NCBI GenBank assembly: GCA_958510875.1
Contig: OY294069.1
Location: forward strand, 6,581,205-6,645,204
Length of the DNA: 64,000 nt
Direction: 5' to 3'
DNA from: Endomychus coccineus
Lineage: Eukaryota > Arthropoda > Insecta > Coleoptera > Endomychidae
Numbering within the stretch: position 1 is the first letter of the stretch; each line of letters begins with the position of its first letter. Positions 22,460 through 33,792 of the stretch are shown piece by piece. Under the pieces are notes generated by a model, which was not told the origin of the DNA, ran no database searches, and worked only from the letters and a program-made list of their open reading frames with translations. The position numbers and the translations under genes were made by a program.

Positions 22460-24628
22460 TTAACAATCTGTAACATTAAAATCGATTCCACTTTGTGATT
22501 TATTTTTTCCTCCCCTCGCCAAGCGATCTAATTCAGCAGCTGCATCTGATCTCATTGTAGCTTTATCAGGGAGAGATTCCGGACCCCCTGATTTGGAACT
22601 AGGACTACTTCCACCTGGACTGGAACCTGTTTTCTTATGCAACAAGGAATTAAAGAAGTTGGCTAAAACTCCTTCACCCCCTGGTGTACTCACAACTTTG
22701 GATCCATCCAACTGTTAAAGAAAATGGTCAGTAAATGTTTGCAAATAATAAAGTATTGAGGCAACTCGTATTTGCCATTTTTTCTGACTTCAAATAGATC
22801 CATGTTCAGAGTTACCGTTTTTTTTGATAGATTTTCACAAATTTAATCATCATTATTATTTACAATCTCAATTTGTATTCAAAGTTTATCAAAACTTTTC
22901 CAAAAAAAATTATTACCAACACCAAAATAAACAAAATTTAGTATGCAGGACATTCATTTGTTTTCATATAACTGAACAATTATTGAAAATTGTAGATTAT
23001 TAACCCTTCTGAGATACCAGTATAAGACACTTACAAGTCATGCTTCCATATTAGTAGACGTTACAAATTGTCCCTGCATGCGAATTTGGAAAATGGTTTA
23101 CCTTATAGGGCGAGCCTAGCTTTCCTAGCATAGGTGATCTTACCGTTCCTTTCCCCAATGGTGAAGCCCTGATGGGGGACTCCCCGAGTCTAGGAGCCGA
23201 TTGAGGAGCTCCTCCTGCCAAAAGTATTTGCTGCATTCTGCTTAAAAACGCCTGTTCGTCCTCTGCTAATATTTCAGTTTCCCGACTAATAGTCTGAAAG
23301 GAGAATGATTTCAAATATTCTCTCTATTGTTGAATAATACTTACTTTTCTAGTAACTGGCTGAACTATTACATCTCGATAATAATCGTCAGGTTTGCAGG
23401 AATGCATATTTTCATGCAGAATGTTGATTTTCTTCATATTGTCCCAGCCAGAAGGTCTGTAATGGTGAAATAATAATAATAAGAAATAGTTAGATATTGC
23501 ATCTTACATGAATACTGCATCTTTTTCCACAACAAGAGCGGGTGTTCGAAATGGAAATCCATAAATACGATGAGTTAAATATTTATAAAGCACATCACAG
23601 TTCTTATCTTCTTTCGCACTCGTATAAAATAAAGCTGCTCCATGTTGCAAACAAAATCGCCTGATCCATTGTTGCATGAAATCAAGATGTTCATCACGGT
23701 AATCATGTTCCTTTTCTAACGTTTGCATATAATCAGTCTGAAATTCATTTATTTTATCTTAACTTCGCTAATTCATATATCATATAAATATTGTATACCT
23801 TAGTGACAACAACAACTATGTCTAGTCCCAAATTATTGGTTAAAGTACCCTCTGGTAAAGCTCCACCTTCCTCCAATTCCACATCATCACCTTCTCCAAA
23901 ATTTCGGGAACTTCTCTTCATTGGGGAAGCTGGATCCAGCTCATCTCCAGGTTCTACATAATCTTTCCAATGTTTGACAATCTGTTGCCTAGAAAAGCAT
24001 TTTTTATTGACCCTCTATGAAAATTGGATGTTCTTTATTAATTTACCTCCGGCTTTGTCTTACATCAATGTCTAAATCTAACTTATCCAGATGATCGGCT
24101 AATACTGCTGCCCAATGTTGCAGTTGTTCAAGGATTCCCCAAGGTGCTGTCATCGTTACAGTTAATATGACCAGCGTGTGTTGGAATGTTTCTTCGTTCA
24201 GAGCAAATTTCAACAAGTTCGAATGACCGGGATCTCCATCCAATACCCACACGCTGAGCCGGGTGTGATCTGAAAATAAAAAATACATTACAGAATACAA
24301 AGGATGCATTTAAGAACGGTTTACCATCTCTGTAGTCATCACGGACATCAATGTAGGCATATTCAAGTCCTGATCCCTTTTTTGGATCTTCGACACCTTG
24401 TAGCTTAGCTACCATGGTCGTTTTGCCAGATTCGTTATCACCCAACACCAGGATCTGTTTACATGAGGGTAGTTTTGGATTCCCATGATTCTGAACGTCA
24501 CTCAAAATTTGCGACCTACAAAAAAGTAATTAAACCACATAAGTGCTTGAATACAACACTTGCCATATATTTTTCTTTGGTTCTTCAGTACTTTTAGAGT
24601 GTTGTGATAAATCTGCTGAAGGCGGCAT
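22460..24628 (-). CDS. Dlic: cytoplasmic dynein 1 light intermediate chain
   Basis: This subunit links the dynein-1 heavy chain, through its N-terminal Ras-like domain, to cargo adaptors bound by its C-terminal tail. Eight exons join in frame: 24564-24628, 24325-24515, 24047-24269, 23799-23988, 23508-23737, 23345-23456, 23102-23293 and 22460-22711, giving 484 residues, near the insect length. Seen are NIWSQILSDV, a P-loop-like [48 protein letters not shown], and the C-terminal adaptor-binding region with [24 protein letters not shown] sequence. Ser/Pro-rich segments ([17 protein letters not shown]) are probable phosphorylation regions. The first intron must use a GC donor (ATG|GCAAGT) because only that keeps the conserved NIWSQIL. 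Tail-to-tail with DHX16. Confidence 0.95.
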
Positions 24629-27291
24629 TATTCTTTTCTTATTATTTACAATCCCTTTTACGGTGAAATGGAAATTTGTGGCACGAATATGTATGACGTT
24701 TCGCTTATGATGATGGATGGTCAGTCCACAGAACTACGAGTCTAACGGATGAACAGTACCACACAGAATTCCATATACAGTTCAGAGAAAAGACCTCGGT
24801 CTCATGGGGACGCGTATGTTTCTATGTTTGACATGGTTCTCTTACGCGTCGCCAAACTCGTAGTCCCTCGCTCAGCCACCAGCTAGCGCTTGGATCGGTA
24901 AAACAATTTCTTTCCGGAATCGCAAGCAGTGTTACTAAGTATTCTCATTTGAGAGAGGAATAGAACTGTTACTCTCGAATTTTATTCTGTGGCACTATAA
25001 ATAAGAAATATTCACACTTTTCTATTAATAATACTCCTGAAGTATTGAGGACCTTTTGGCTACCAAGTAGCCATCATCAGATTAAACTAAATTATAAATC
25101 AAAATGTGCCTGTTTAAATACTATTTGGGGACAATAATGCAAACAAGGGATTACCCTCACCTGGAGATAAATCGGAATTTAATAAATTGCTTTTTCGTTT
25201 ATACATCCCATCCCTGCTACATTACCTAGATATTTGTCCGTATTGTTTAAAATTGATAACCACTTCCACTACATATTCCAATATCTGAACCTAAACACAG
25301 GTTCACTATTTTTTACCAGGAGAAACAATAAAACTTTAATGCGTACCTATTTGAAATAAAACACAATATATCAAAGAATACCGAAAGAAGTGCCAATGTT
25401 GCGTAAACATCTGAATAAAAAGAGCCAAGGTCGACTTTGGCCTTTTTAGAATTTAAATTGCATGCACATACTCAGGCTTATGTACACATTCGACCTTTTT
25501 TAACACATAAAAATTTGCTCTGAATGTAGTTTGAAAATGTTATATGGTCGAAATGAACAAAAACTGACATTGGCCCTTTTAGAACCAAGCCACAAAATTA
25601 ATAATAAAGTTTAAGCTGCACTAAAAACGAGGGATATTCGTGACGGAATTTCAAGGATAACATGATCAGAGGTAACATCCAAATATGTGTTACTGATATA
25701 GGAGTATCATATAAAAAAAATATAGGATATAGGAGTATCAAGAATTGTCCCCTAAACAAAAGAATCTCTCTTGGCGAGATGGAATATTTTGTGTCATTTT
25801 ATTGATGCACATTTTGTTAAAACGGCATTCTCAATCGTGCTGGCGGCTATTCGCTCAAATAAACGAATACATGGCAAAACGAACGTTTCACATTTCTGAA
25901 ACAACTCGGATTATTTATTATATACAAAATTTTTTAGAAATAGGAAAAAGTACTTAAAAAAACTAGCAAAATATCAAGTATATTTATTAAGCACATATAT
26001 AGTTGAATATCTTATCAATTTATACTCATATTTCAAAGTCTTAACATTTTAGGAATCATCTTTCATAAAACATTATATAAACAAAATATACATATACCTT
26101 TTTTCATTTACTACTATTATACAAAATTGTACACCAGGAATGACTTAAGACTTATATACCAGAGTAAATACGTATAATTTTTTTCCAACAATACAGCCAA
26201 AAATATTTGGAGGGGATTTGTGAGTTCAAAGTTTTTACTTACTAGGTCATTTTTGGTTTTGTACTGTCTAATATAATAAAAAAGCTATGTAAGTATAGTC
26301 TTATTTATTGTGCTCACATTTTCGGGGGGGTGGGGGTTGGGGGTACGAACCCCAACAGAACTAATAATAAAATGAGTAGACATTATTTTGTTCATAATTA
26401 TGGTAATGTATACCATTCAGATTATGGCATTTTAGGTAGGTTGTGATTTTATTAAGCACATTTACAGTTCAATTAATTTCTGAATTTTCATCACAAGCAA
26501 ATGGGGTCACAAAAGATTAGACAAAACTAAATTAGGATGATGGAATAATGAATCGTCAAACAACGTATTTTTTGTATAACTATAAAACTAGATAAAATTC
26601 ATGAAGCAAGGAAATGATAGTAGGAACTTAATAACTATGATGCCTACAATTAAAGATAGTGTAATCTATACAACCGGGTATCTAACGTTTCTGGTCTAAT
26701 AACTATTTACAGTTGATGTTCATTTGTAAATAAATAAATAAATAACTAAAATAAAAATGTAAACTTATTAAACAATTATCATACAAATTAATTGGTCTAC
26801 TTGATTCATACATCAATAAAAAAATGAATAAAAATTGTTCTGAAAGTTCATAACAAAGTTATAATGTAAATTAATAGATTGGTTCCATGAATTAATTATG
26901 AGCAAGAAGCAACAACAATTGTTATCAATAAAACTTAAACATTTTGGAATAAATTATAATGTCTTAAATTAAAAGAGAAGTATGAATATTTATTCTAGTG
27001 CATTACAATAGTTTATTCTTAGGTCATCTCCAGTTTAATCAAAATTGGATACTCCACATTTTACTCTAGTTTTGAGAATAAACCAGAGACAATTATAATT
27101 TAATTCCCTCCGAACATCCGTCTTAGTAGATTGAATAAAAATATTCTAAAAATAAATTTGACTAGATTAAAGACTATAAAAATAAGTCAATTATGATAAA
27201 AAATAATTATATTCCTTCTCAATGAAAATTTTATGGGTGAATAATTATATTCATCTTCTTAATACATACATAGTAATTTTATTTCTTTTCT
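24629..27291. other. intergenic region between Dlic and the acid phosphatase
   Basis: Contains the Dlic promoter side, one Penelope-repeat relic (listed separately) and about 1.9 kb of AT-rich DNA next to the phosphatase 3' end, probably including its 3' UTR. A G-run at 26324-26343 (7, 5 and 5 Gs in tracts) stands out in this AT-rich setting. No gene is supported. Confidence 0.4.
24990..25250 (-). repeat. solo relic of the 425-bp Penelope-type repeat with hammerhead-like hairpin
   Basis: It shares long blocks with the repeats at 4430-5640 (CACTATAAATAAGAAATA, AAATCAAAATGTGCCTGTTT, CTGGAGATAAATCGGAAT). On the minus strand it reads CTGATGA, a perfect hairpin TGGCTAC-TTG-GTAGCCA, then AAAGG, at 25050-25080. 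The hairpin is better preserved than in the tandem copies but the GAAA box is altered. No RT lies beside it. Confidence 0.55.
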
Positions 27292-30200
27292 CTAGGCATA
27301 TTCTTCATCTGGTAATTTGATATAAGAAGATTCTCTTGATCTATTGCTAGAAATCTTCAATGCCACAAACAAACCAATAATGAGCATCAACCCACAACCT
27401 ATTCCAATTACAAATATAACATTTCCTATAAAACTGAATGGCAAGTGGTCAATCCAATTCAATGCACACTCTTTTTCCCATTGTTTGGATGACAATGTTA
27501 TTGGTTGCAAAATATCAATAAACTTCTGGAAATCACAATTGAAGTCACATCCTTTCAAAATTAGCTGCCTAGGTTCACTTGTATTTTTATAAAATAAATT
27601 AACATATGAAGAATTACCCAACTTTCTTAATTCTAATAAAATTGTACTGGTATATGGTGGACTGTGTTCTTCGAAAAGATCCCAACTTTTCAAGACGTTA
27701 GCTACGTTAACATCATGAGCGGATAACATTAATAATTTTACTGCTTGAACATTGTCAGATTCAGTTCTGAGGGTAGCATTCTCAAAGTGTTTTATGATCC
27801 TATGCATAAGTGGTCCCGTTCTAAGTCTAGCCATGTCTTTGGTAAAACATGGAATACTAAATGATAATCCTGATAAATACAAAAATTTATCTGGGTACAC
27901 ATTCTTAGTCCAAACTGGAAGTGTCAAGTTGTTATTATATTCAACGAATAAATTATTATAAAGAAATTCTACTTCTGTGGGAGTTGATACAATATTCCCA
28001 GTATACCTTGATAAGTATGAATATAAGTCGTGATATTTATGTTGAACCATTCTGAAGAACGGAGTTTTCATCAAATCTTTCATGAGTAAATCATATTTGG
28101 GACAAGGTTTGTTCATTGAAAGAAGACCATCTTCCTTAAGTGGTATAGTATGTATCGGAATTGGCTGCCAAGATATATTCGGCATCCATTGTTGGGCCGA
28201 AGTTGGTGGATACAAACCAGCTAAATTAGATTCGGCAGACATCAAGGTACGATCTACATCAGTGGAGATCACATGAATGGCTGTTTCTGAATAATGATGG
28301 GGCAAGAAAGACGTATAACGATTTCGGAACCATTGTCCAAGTTCGTAGTGTTGTAATTTACCTTTCTGTAAAAGAGCTTCAATGAGAATCATGATGAAAG
28401 ATAGATTTGTTTATGCTTTTGAAATAGTTCATTGGCACATTCGAATACAGTTCGAGACATTAGACAACGCCTAGCAGAAGATTGTAAGCCAAGTTCATAT
28501 TTTAATGTCTGTCGAGCTCGGTTTGCTAAAATCATGTTTCAATACAACCCTACAATATATCCTGATACGCGAAGTTACCTGCCGCATTGGCGAATTCTGA
28601 TGCCTCACACTATAATTAGCAAATAATGCAAAACTTTCATCAATATGAGAAAATAACAAGATTACTTGCAAGGAAATTAGAATTTATACAACTTATACTT
28701 TTGCTGTACTATTTCTTAATATAAGTACTTAAATTTATGTGACTATAAATATATCATTAAAATGAACTGTGATCAATCGATCACTGACTTTGTTAGCCAA
28801 ATAGCTTGCCGACACTTCTGCGGACCAAATTTCTGATTGTAGGACAAAAAAATATATTGGGAATAGCTAATGAAAGACGTTTATAATCTATGTTACATTG
28901 ACAAATGGTCTAAATAATGAATTTTACAACTCTATGTTTTACTCTGACACCTGCTGTCAGATGAACTATCAAAATTCACACATAAAATAGACTGTGACGT
29001 CACATCGATGACTATTTCTTAATATAAGTACTTAAATTTATGTGACTATAAATATATCATTAAAATGAACTGTGATCAATCGATCACTGACTTTGTTAGC
29101 CAAATAGCTTGCCGACACTTCTGCGGACCAAATTTCTGATTGTAGGACAAAAAAATATATTGGGAATAGCTAATGAAAGACGTTTATAATCTATGTTACA
29201 TTGACAAATGGTCTAAATAATGAATTTTACAACTCTATGTTTTACTCTGACACCTGCTGTCAGATGAACTATCAAAATTCACACATAAAATAGACTGTGA
29301 CGTCACATCGATGACGTCACTTGAATCTTAAAATGAGAATGTGAAAAACACGGGTGTCATTATGGTTAAATGAAATACTATAATTCCATTTGAAAAACTG
29401 AAGATGGATGTCAAAAATACCACTAGAAACGGGGCTACTGCGCCTAAAAACAGTTCCCAAATTCCTCGTAATCCCGGACCCCCAAATTTAGATACCAATA
29501 ACACGGGGACTCCTTTCAAATGTGCCGGAACTTCAATATTGCTTTGGGTAAGAGCTGCGATGCATGAATTACAAGGTCAAATCCCTTAAAATCAAAATTA
29601 GAAATTTGAGAAGTTTATTCTTTATCCCAGTAATTGATATTTCATGGGATTCGCGGACTCCCGAAATGTATACCGCGGGATACTGGTCTATATCGATTCA
29701 GAAAGGCTCAAAACGGATATTTCCGCGTAAATCTGGAATTTATTTTATACTGCTTACAATACTTCCCTTATACAAGATATATTGAGGGGAGTAAAATTAT
29801 AATCTTCCATGGTCAAAGATTAAAAATATTTTATTCATGTGGTTCAAATCTAATTGTAAAAATATACAAATCGCCAGTGAAACACATATAATATGTTCAT
29901 CTAGATATTAACCTGAATTTCTCATTTGTAGAAAGTTCAATATGTACGGAAGTAATAAGAATAAAGATAAAGGTCAGGGTGACATTTGGGGTTATCAAAT
30001 CAAATTAATATTTATAGTGTTTACATTGGCTACAATAACAATTATAATTATATTGTTATCACTTGCTGATAAAGGTGTAGTTCAAAAATGAATAGCCAAC
30101 AACAAATTATTTAGCACCTATTCAAAAGTAATGTTAATTTTACACATGAAATTACATCTAATTCCAAAATGACAAGTAAAACATTAGGTGTAAACCTAAA

Positions 30201-31401
30201 CAGGCACAACTTATGAAACATAATATGTTACCAATATTAACAGATAGCTTATCTCCAGCTTATCAATATTTCCTAATTCAAGCTTATGCTTTGCAACTAA
30301 ATTTTATCAAATATTTGTGTATTGATTCATTTCCTGAATACACAATACATTATTTCAAATCCAACTATTTAGTTATAGTATTTATTTATCCAGATAGAAT
30401 TACATAAAGACTAGACATATATGAATGGAATTTTCTAATTGAACTGGAATTATTAGGACTCACAAAATAAATAACTATTAAATTGTTCAAAATCATTTGA
30501 ATCAAACCAGAAATAGTAGTATTATTTCATACATAAACAAATCAAACAACATACAATTAATTGGCCTCCCTTAATCATTCTTTTATTTTATTTGGTTTCA
30601 TACATCTAGATTTTTGACAAAGCATTGAATAATCTTATTCCATCTATATAATTACTATTTTTTCCAACACTTTTACCTATCTTGTGTAAAATTATGCTTT
30701 CAAATACCATTTTTCTTCCAGAAATTATTTATAAACATGGCATAGAGGTTTTTTTTTTATTAACCATCTTTAATATTTTAGTTTGTAAACTTTGTAGCAA
30801 ATTTGTTTTTTTATAAGCACCACTACAAGCTATTTTTTATATTACTATGAAAGGAAGTATGGTAAATTATTGAAAGGGTTTCAGTCTGTATATTATGTTT
30901 TGGTAATTTGTTGAATATAAAAATCAAGTATTTGGTCTCATTTTTATTATATATTCAATGTGATTAACCCGCTTTATGTTATAGTGAAATTTTAATGCAA
31001 GATATTTACAGCAAATGTTATGCAGTTCTTCTATTTACCATAACATTTAACTATCAATCTATTGATTATTTCAATTCAGTATCATATATTGCAATTAAGG
31101 ATATATATTATATATACTTTGTTAAACACTCACATTCGTTAATTGCCCAAAATCAACTGGCCAATATGAAATATTTTTGTATGGATCATTGGGATAAGGG
31201 TTAACAGGTGTTCGATCTCCATGTCTATATAACTGAAATAAAAGTTAAATAATTACGTGATTGAATTCATCAATGAAACATGTAAATGAGAATAAAATTT
31301 GAATAAATTCTTACCACAACTACAGATAATAGTTCATCTTTACAGGTACAAAGCCTCAAAAACAACAAGTGAATTAAAAAATACCCAACATTTCCATACA
31401 T
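27292..31401 (-). CDS. membrane-anchored histidine acid phosphatase (lysosomal/prostatic type)
   Basis: Enzymes of this family hydrolyse phosphomonoesters at acidic pH through a phosphohistidine intermediate. Three exons join in phase 0: 31315-31401 (hydrophobic signal sequence starting [13 protein letters not shown]), 31134-31232 ([10 protein letters not shown], the nucleophile motif) and 27292-28365 (catalytic domain), giving 419 residues. Other landmarks are [33 protein letters not shown], and the proton-donor motif SAHD. Several N-x-S/T sites and paired cysteines fit a lumenal domain. Near the C-terminus is a transmembrane helix ([20 protein letters not shown]), then a short cytosolic tail with YIKL, a YxxL-type sorting signal, so a type I lysosomal membrane precursor is likely. 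Intron 2 is 2.8 kb and holds a 303-bp duplication and possible nested exons. Confidence 0.92.
28708..29313. repeat. perfect tandem duplication, 2 x 303 bp
   Basis: Bases 28708-29010 are repeated as 29011-29313 with no difference seen by eye. The unit is non-coding, AT-rich and ends in GTGACGTCACATCGATG. It lies inside intron 2 of the acid phosphatase gene. Either a very recent duplication or an assembly artefact (unmerged haplotypes). Confidence 0.9.
29404..29547 (+). CDS. possible first coding exon of a nested small gene
   Basis: ATG at 29404 opens 48 codons rich in Asn, Pro, Thr and Gly ([18 protein letters not shown]...), ending at a good donor (TTTGG|GTAAGAG). It is markedly more GC-rich than the flanks. 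It lies on the opposite strand within the phosphatase intron. It may pair with the membrane-spanning ORF at 29942, but no join with standard sites and correct phase was found except through a weak acceptor (GAAAG) at about 29934. The product is not recognised. The same bases read on the minus strand give a hydrophobic peptide, so strand choice is uncertain. Confidence 0.3.
29942..30091 (+). CDS. small single-pass membrane peptide or terminal exon
   Basis: A 49-residue frame begins [18 protein letters not shown], followed by one clear hydrophobic helix ([19 protein letters not shown]) and a short charged tail DKGVVQK before TGA. A plausible acceptor (TCATTTGTAG) lies just upstream, so it may be the last exon of a gene starting at 29404. 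The charged N-terminus and single helix look like a small integral membrane protein, but no family is recognised. Confidence 0.35.
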   Translation: MYGSNKNKDKGQGDIWGYQIKLIFIVFTLATITIIIILLSLADKGVVQK

Positions 31402-33792
31402 TATTAAACGGAAGATTTTACTATTAAATTATAACACAGTTCACAGCCATCAACTTTGTACTTATATCAGTCCTGTACTGTTTGAAGTCACCGCTCCTTC
31501 GAAATGAATATAAATAAATATTAAATAATGTGCCAAGACCTTGTATACAACTACGACTAGACAAAGATAAAACATATGGGCTTTGAACCATCGAATATTA
31601 AATAACTTTTTCCGAATCAGCTGTTGAGATGAATCTTTAATCTGTGTCAAAGACGTATGAGTATAGGACTATGTATGAAGGCACTGCAAAAGTCTTTAAT
31701 TTATATAATATTAATGCTTGGTTGCGAATAAATATACAATACACATTTTAGGAATGCGTAGATAAAGAATGGTAGGAACTAACTAATGCTATTTGCATTG
31801 TTTGTAATGTAATACGTAGATAACATTCAGCGAATATTCATATTACTTATAATTCAAAATTTAACTTAAAGCATACCATACATACTACGGAAGTTTATTT
31901 TCGTGGACTTGATTTAGAATTGTAATACAATATGGAAAAGTATGGACTACCGAAAATTTGTATCCATATGGAAAATGTTCTGAATACGTAATTTTTTTTC
32001 TGTTTCCCACTTAAAAGCATTATTCATATTTTACTAGTCACATTGTATATCGCAATATTCCATCAATAACAACCGATAAACTTATGGACCTAAAAGATGA
32101 TACAAATAATTTGTTAGTTTGTTATATTTGGACAATAATAAAAAATAGATTTTATAAAACGTGTATTTTAAAGCTCAGTTTAACGGATGAAAATCAATTA
32201 ATGAGAACACCTAAACAGAGATATTAATATGTAGCTTTATATACTAAACGTAAGTTTAAAGTCAAGAATCGTTGAAAAGTGAGCTTTGACGCTCGTTCTG
32301 AATGTACAATATATAAGTGATATACTCAAATTTAATATAAAAGTATTTATGAATGTAAAGGGTGTTCTCGTTCAAGTAAAATATTTGCTATAATTGATGG
32401 TTGACTCTTATAGAATATCGAATTTTAAGCTACTTTGAAATAATCCGTCTCTCTGGATGTCCGTCACAAAATTTGTCCACACGATAACTTAAAAACGGAA
32501 AGCTTTATCATATTAAAATTTTGACAAAAAATCGTTTGCTGATCGATGACATATTGTTTTTAGGGGAAACACACACCATTTTCTGAAGAGTTGAAAATTA
32601 AAAAAAATCACCCAAATTAAACATTGAATCGATTCAAAACTTTTAAAGTAAATTCAGGTTAATTTAAAACTGCTTTCACTCAAATTACAGCAAAATCGTT
32701 CAACTACAACAACAACAACAAAAATAATTATTCAAGTAAACTTAAATTTTAACGGTACTTTAACTGTTTATAACAAACGGCGATGTGGTCTGGGGGCTTG
32801 GATGCTCGACTCTCACCCTGCAGGCTTGGGTTCGATTCCCAGAAACAGAAAATTTATTGTTGTAATAGCATTTTCTTAAAAGAATTTTTAGTTTGAATAG
32901 TATCTTTTACCTGTGTAAAGATAATGAAATAAATAATCTATTATCTATATACAAATGCGAAGAGATCTTATAGAATGTGAAACAATTATATAAAAATCAG
33001 TAACAAAATCGTGATTTGCGAAAAGTAACTTTGTAACGTACACTATTCATCTATTCTCCAAGCGTTAACACATTTCTCGTTCCGTTTTATTTTAGGTGAT
33101 CGTTGACGGAAAACAAAATTATGATTATTGATTTGAATACTATGAAGTTGTGCGTTGTTTCCAATTTAAATAGATACAGATACCGATTTTGCGGTTAATG
33201 GCAATGGCGAAATGGCAACTGATAATAACATAATTTTCTGAACAAGTTGCAGTGTTGCATATGCTATTACAACGGTAATAGTTCCATTACTTTCGGATCC
33301 CATCTATTACGTATACTTTCAAAAACTGCCAAATCTATTACTATTTCAAGCAAAATGTCATCAACGGGCGAATTCAAAGATTAGGGTCCAAGATTTCGTC
33401 TTTGAATAGTTTCAATATTACACCAAAACGTAACAGATTTTCGATAAATAGTAATAGATTTCTAAAAAAAATTCGCCTGTCTATTTGTCATCATCTATTA
33501 CTATTCTGTCTTAAAGATTACACATTTTTTTTGTTCATATGCAACACTGACATGTTGGTACTTGTCGGTTTGTCTTGCATCATACATGTTCCATCCTCAT
33601 TCCTCATCATAGAACAGCTGAATCTGAACATCTACTCTTACTCTTTCATCTCATCCTCATAGTCATCCTTATCGTTCGTTTAGTGAGAGTTTAGTTTTAA
33701 GTTTAGTTCGTTATCGTGCTTCGTACAAACTTCAAATATAACCTAATTGTCTGTTATAATTGAATTTCTTGCAATACTAATAATAGCAAAAT
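31402..33792. promoter_or_regulatory. 2.4-kb divergent intergenic region, phosphatase and HRI
   Basis: Separates head-to-head start codons. It contains a tRNA-Glu-like sequence (32779-32849) and otherwise AT-rich DNA with no supported ORF. Promoters of both genes should lie at its ends. Confidence 0.4.
32779..32849 (+). pseudogene. tRNA-Glu-like pseudogene or SINE head
   Basis: The sequence follows tRNA-Glu through an A-box-like GTGGTCTGGGGGC, an anticodon-loop-like CTCTCACC (CTC) and a perfect T-arm and B box (TGGGTTCGATTCCCA). The anticodon stem and acceptor stem do not pair, and the terminal bases do not match each other, so it is not a functional tRNA. It may be the promoter head of a decayed tRNA-derived SINE; no poly(A) tail or target-site duplication is obvious. 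Confidence 0.5.

Noticed and set aside
25745..25957. 70-codon plus-strand ORF
   Set aside because: No similarity or splice context; ordinary chance ORF in AT-rich DNA.
32779..32849. Functional tRNA-Glu gene
   Set aside because: Acceptor and anticodon stems do not pair; called pseudogene or SINE head instead.
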